From Halictus rubicundus (Eukaryota; Arthropoda; Insecta; Hymenoptera; Halictidae), in the NCBI RefSeq assembly GCF_050948215.1, contig NW_027488858.1, positions 62,001-126,000 on the forward strand: a stretch of 64,000 nt of DNA. Direction: 5' to 3'. Of this stretch, positions 63,545-64,000 are shown in pieces. Made by a program: the position numbers and the translations under genes. The stretch's first letter is position 1. Each line of letters starts with the position of its first letter. The notes under the pieces were generated by a model. The model did no database searches. It had not been told where the DNA came from and saw nothing but the letters and a program-made list of their open reading frames with translations.

Positions 63545-64000
63545 TTATGATATATATTGTTAGAAACCGTCTATATTACAGTGATATCACGTCGAAAATC
63601 GTCTAGGACCGATACGGTAAAAGTTTCCTCTTAGCGGTGGGGCCTAGAAAAATGTTCGTCCAACGTCCGACGGAGTAGTACATCCGTCCATTATTAGCTA
63701 ATAACTCGGTAAATAATAGTAGTAGCGAGTTTGGTGTTATGATATATATTGTTAGAAACCGTCTATATTACAGTGATATCACGTCGAAACTCGTCTAGGA
63801 CCGATACGGAAAAAGTTTCCTCTTAGCGGTGGGGCTTAGAAAAGTGTTCGTCCAACGTCCGACGGAGTAGTACATTCGTCCATTATTTGCTAATAACTCA
63901 GTAAATAATAGTAGTAGCGAGTTTGGTGTTATGATATATATTGTTAGAAACCGTCTATATTACAGTGATATCACGTCGAAAATCGTCTAGGACCGATACG
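63545..64000 (+). repeat. Array continuing past the window end
   Basis: Two whole monomers and a 72-bp partial one: a CGGT/AAATG/AAAT unit with the private change GGGGCCTAG near 63,643, an AAACTC unit with ATTCG and CTCAG, and the start of an ordinary unit at 63,929. Nothing indicates an array edge. Confidence 0.95.

Larger units (their letters stand above)
1..64000 (+). repeat. 192-bp tandem satellite array filling the window
   Basis: The sequence repeats every 192 bases from first to last base, always in the same orientation, with no interruption by unique DNA or a mobile element. I take the unit as starting at the TTATGATATA or TTACGATATA motif (1, 193, 385, 577 and so on). The last start is at 63,929, which gives 333 whole units and a 72-bp partial one. 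Eight one-base deletions account for the 8-base phase slip across the window. Both ends of the array lie outside the window. The G+C content of the first unit is 78/192. Long arrays of this kind are normally heterochromatic (centromere, pericentromere, sex or B chromosome); which applies cannot be told here. I do not recognise the family. Individual monomers differ at recurrent diagnostic sites, so the array has higher-order structure rather than being uniform. Confidence 0.99.

Noticed and set aside
1..64000. CRISPR array
   Set aside because: Repeats are 192 bp and contiguous; there are no short repeats separated by unique spacers, no leader and no cas gene.
1..64000. Coding tandem-repeat protein (64-residue repeats)
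   Set aside because: In the common frame nearly every unit has one or two TAG stops, and the one-base deletions shift frame. The array is not maintained as an open frame.
1..64000. Ribosomal DNA spacer, tRNA or 5S gene cluster
   Set aside because: No rRNA or tRNA-like segment, pol III box pair with T-run terminator, or conserved transcribed core can be seen in the unit.
1..64000. Telomeric or subtelomeric repeat
   Set aside because: No short G-rich telomere motif in tandem; TAGTAGTAG at unit 173-181 is a brief run within each monomer only.
1..64000. Transposable element or inserted IS
   Set aside because: No terminal inverted repeats, long terminal repeats, poly-A tail, transposase or reverse transcriptase; the 192-bp phase is unbroken except for eight single-base losses.

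Overview
The whole window is one uninterrupted tandem satellite array. The repeat unit is 192 bp, about 41% G+C, and every copy lies in the same direction. From position 1 to 63,928 the phase gives 333 complete monomers, followed by a 72-bp partial copy at 63,929-64,000. The phase slips by exactly 8 bases across the window, and eight one-base deletions found by eye account for this. I see no protein gene, RNA gene, transposon, unique spacer or array edge. The only sizeable ORF (31,869-32,120) is the satellite itself read through two mutated stop codons.

The organism cannot be named from this. A 64-kb homogeneous array of near-nucleosome-length monomers with nested higher-order repeats (HORs) is typical of eukaryotic centromeric, pericentromeric or other heterochromatin. 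CpG is over-represented: 14 per 192 bp in the first monomer, against about 8 expected from its base composition. This argues weakly against a genome that has lost CpG through heavy methylation, and fits many invertebrates, but it is only a hint.

Monomers differ at about 20 recurrent diagnostic sites and at one striking 32-bp cassette (98-129 of the unit). The cassette has two main equal-length states, called A and B here, which mismatch at 15 of 32 positions inside otherwise nearly identical monomers. A rarer third state occurs at 49.8-54.1 kb.

Layout, with letters as working names only: 1-3,336 is a block repeated at 19,006-22,149, and its first 1 kb also recurs at 14,591-15,605. 8,255-11,518 is a 6-monomer HOR present in 6-, 7- and 4-monomer versions. 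14,132-17,570 recurs at 22,002-25,632. 27,270-28,800 recurs at 34,760-36,290. 32,251-33,402 is a 3-monomer tandem duplication and 36,859-38,778 a 5-monomer one. 39,900-41,700 recurs at 44,890-46,690, and a 6-monomer duplication (40,698-43,001) overlaps it. 47,609-50,872 is another 6-monomer HOR. 50,873-55,864 is a 13-monomer duplication (2 x 2,496 bp). 60,089-63,544 is a 9-monomer duplication (2 x 1,728 bp) whose copies look identical by eye. The remaining stretches are mosaics of the same monomer types.

Several breakpoints fall inside monomers and leave hybrid monomers (head of one type, tail of another). This is the expected trace of unequal exchange or slippage in register with the 192-bp unit. 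The window is best read as a record of satellite amplification; no gene system is visible.
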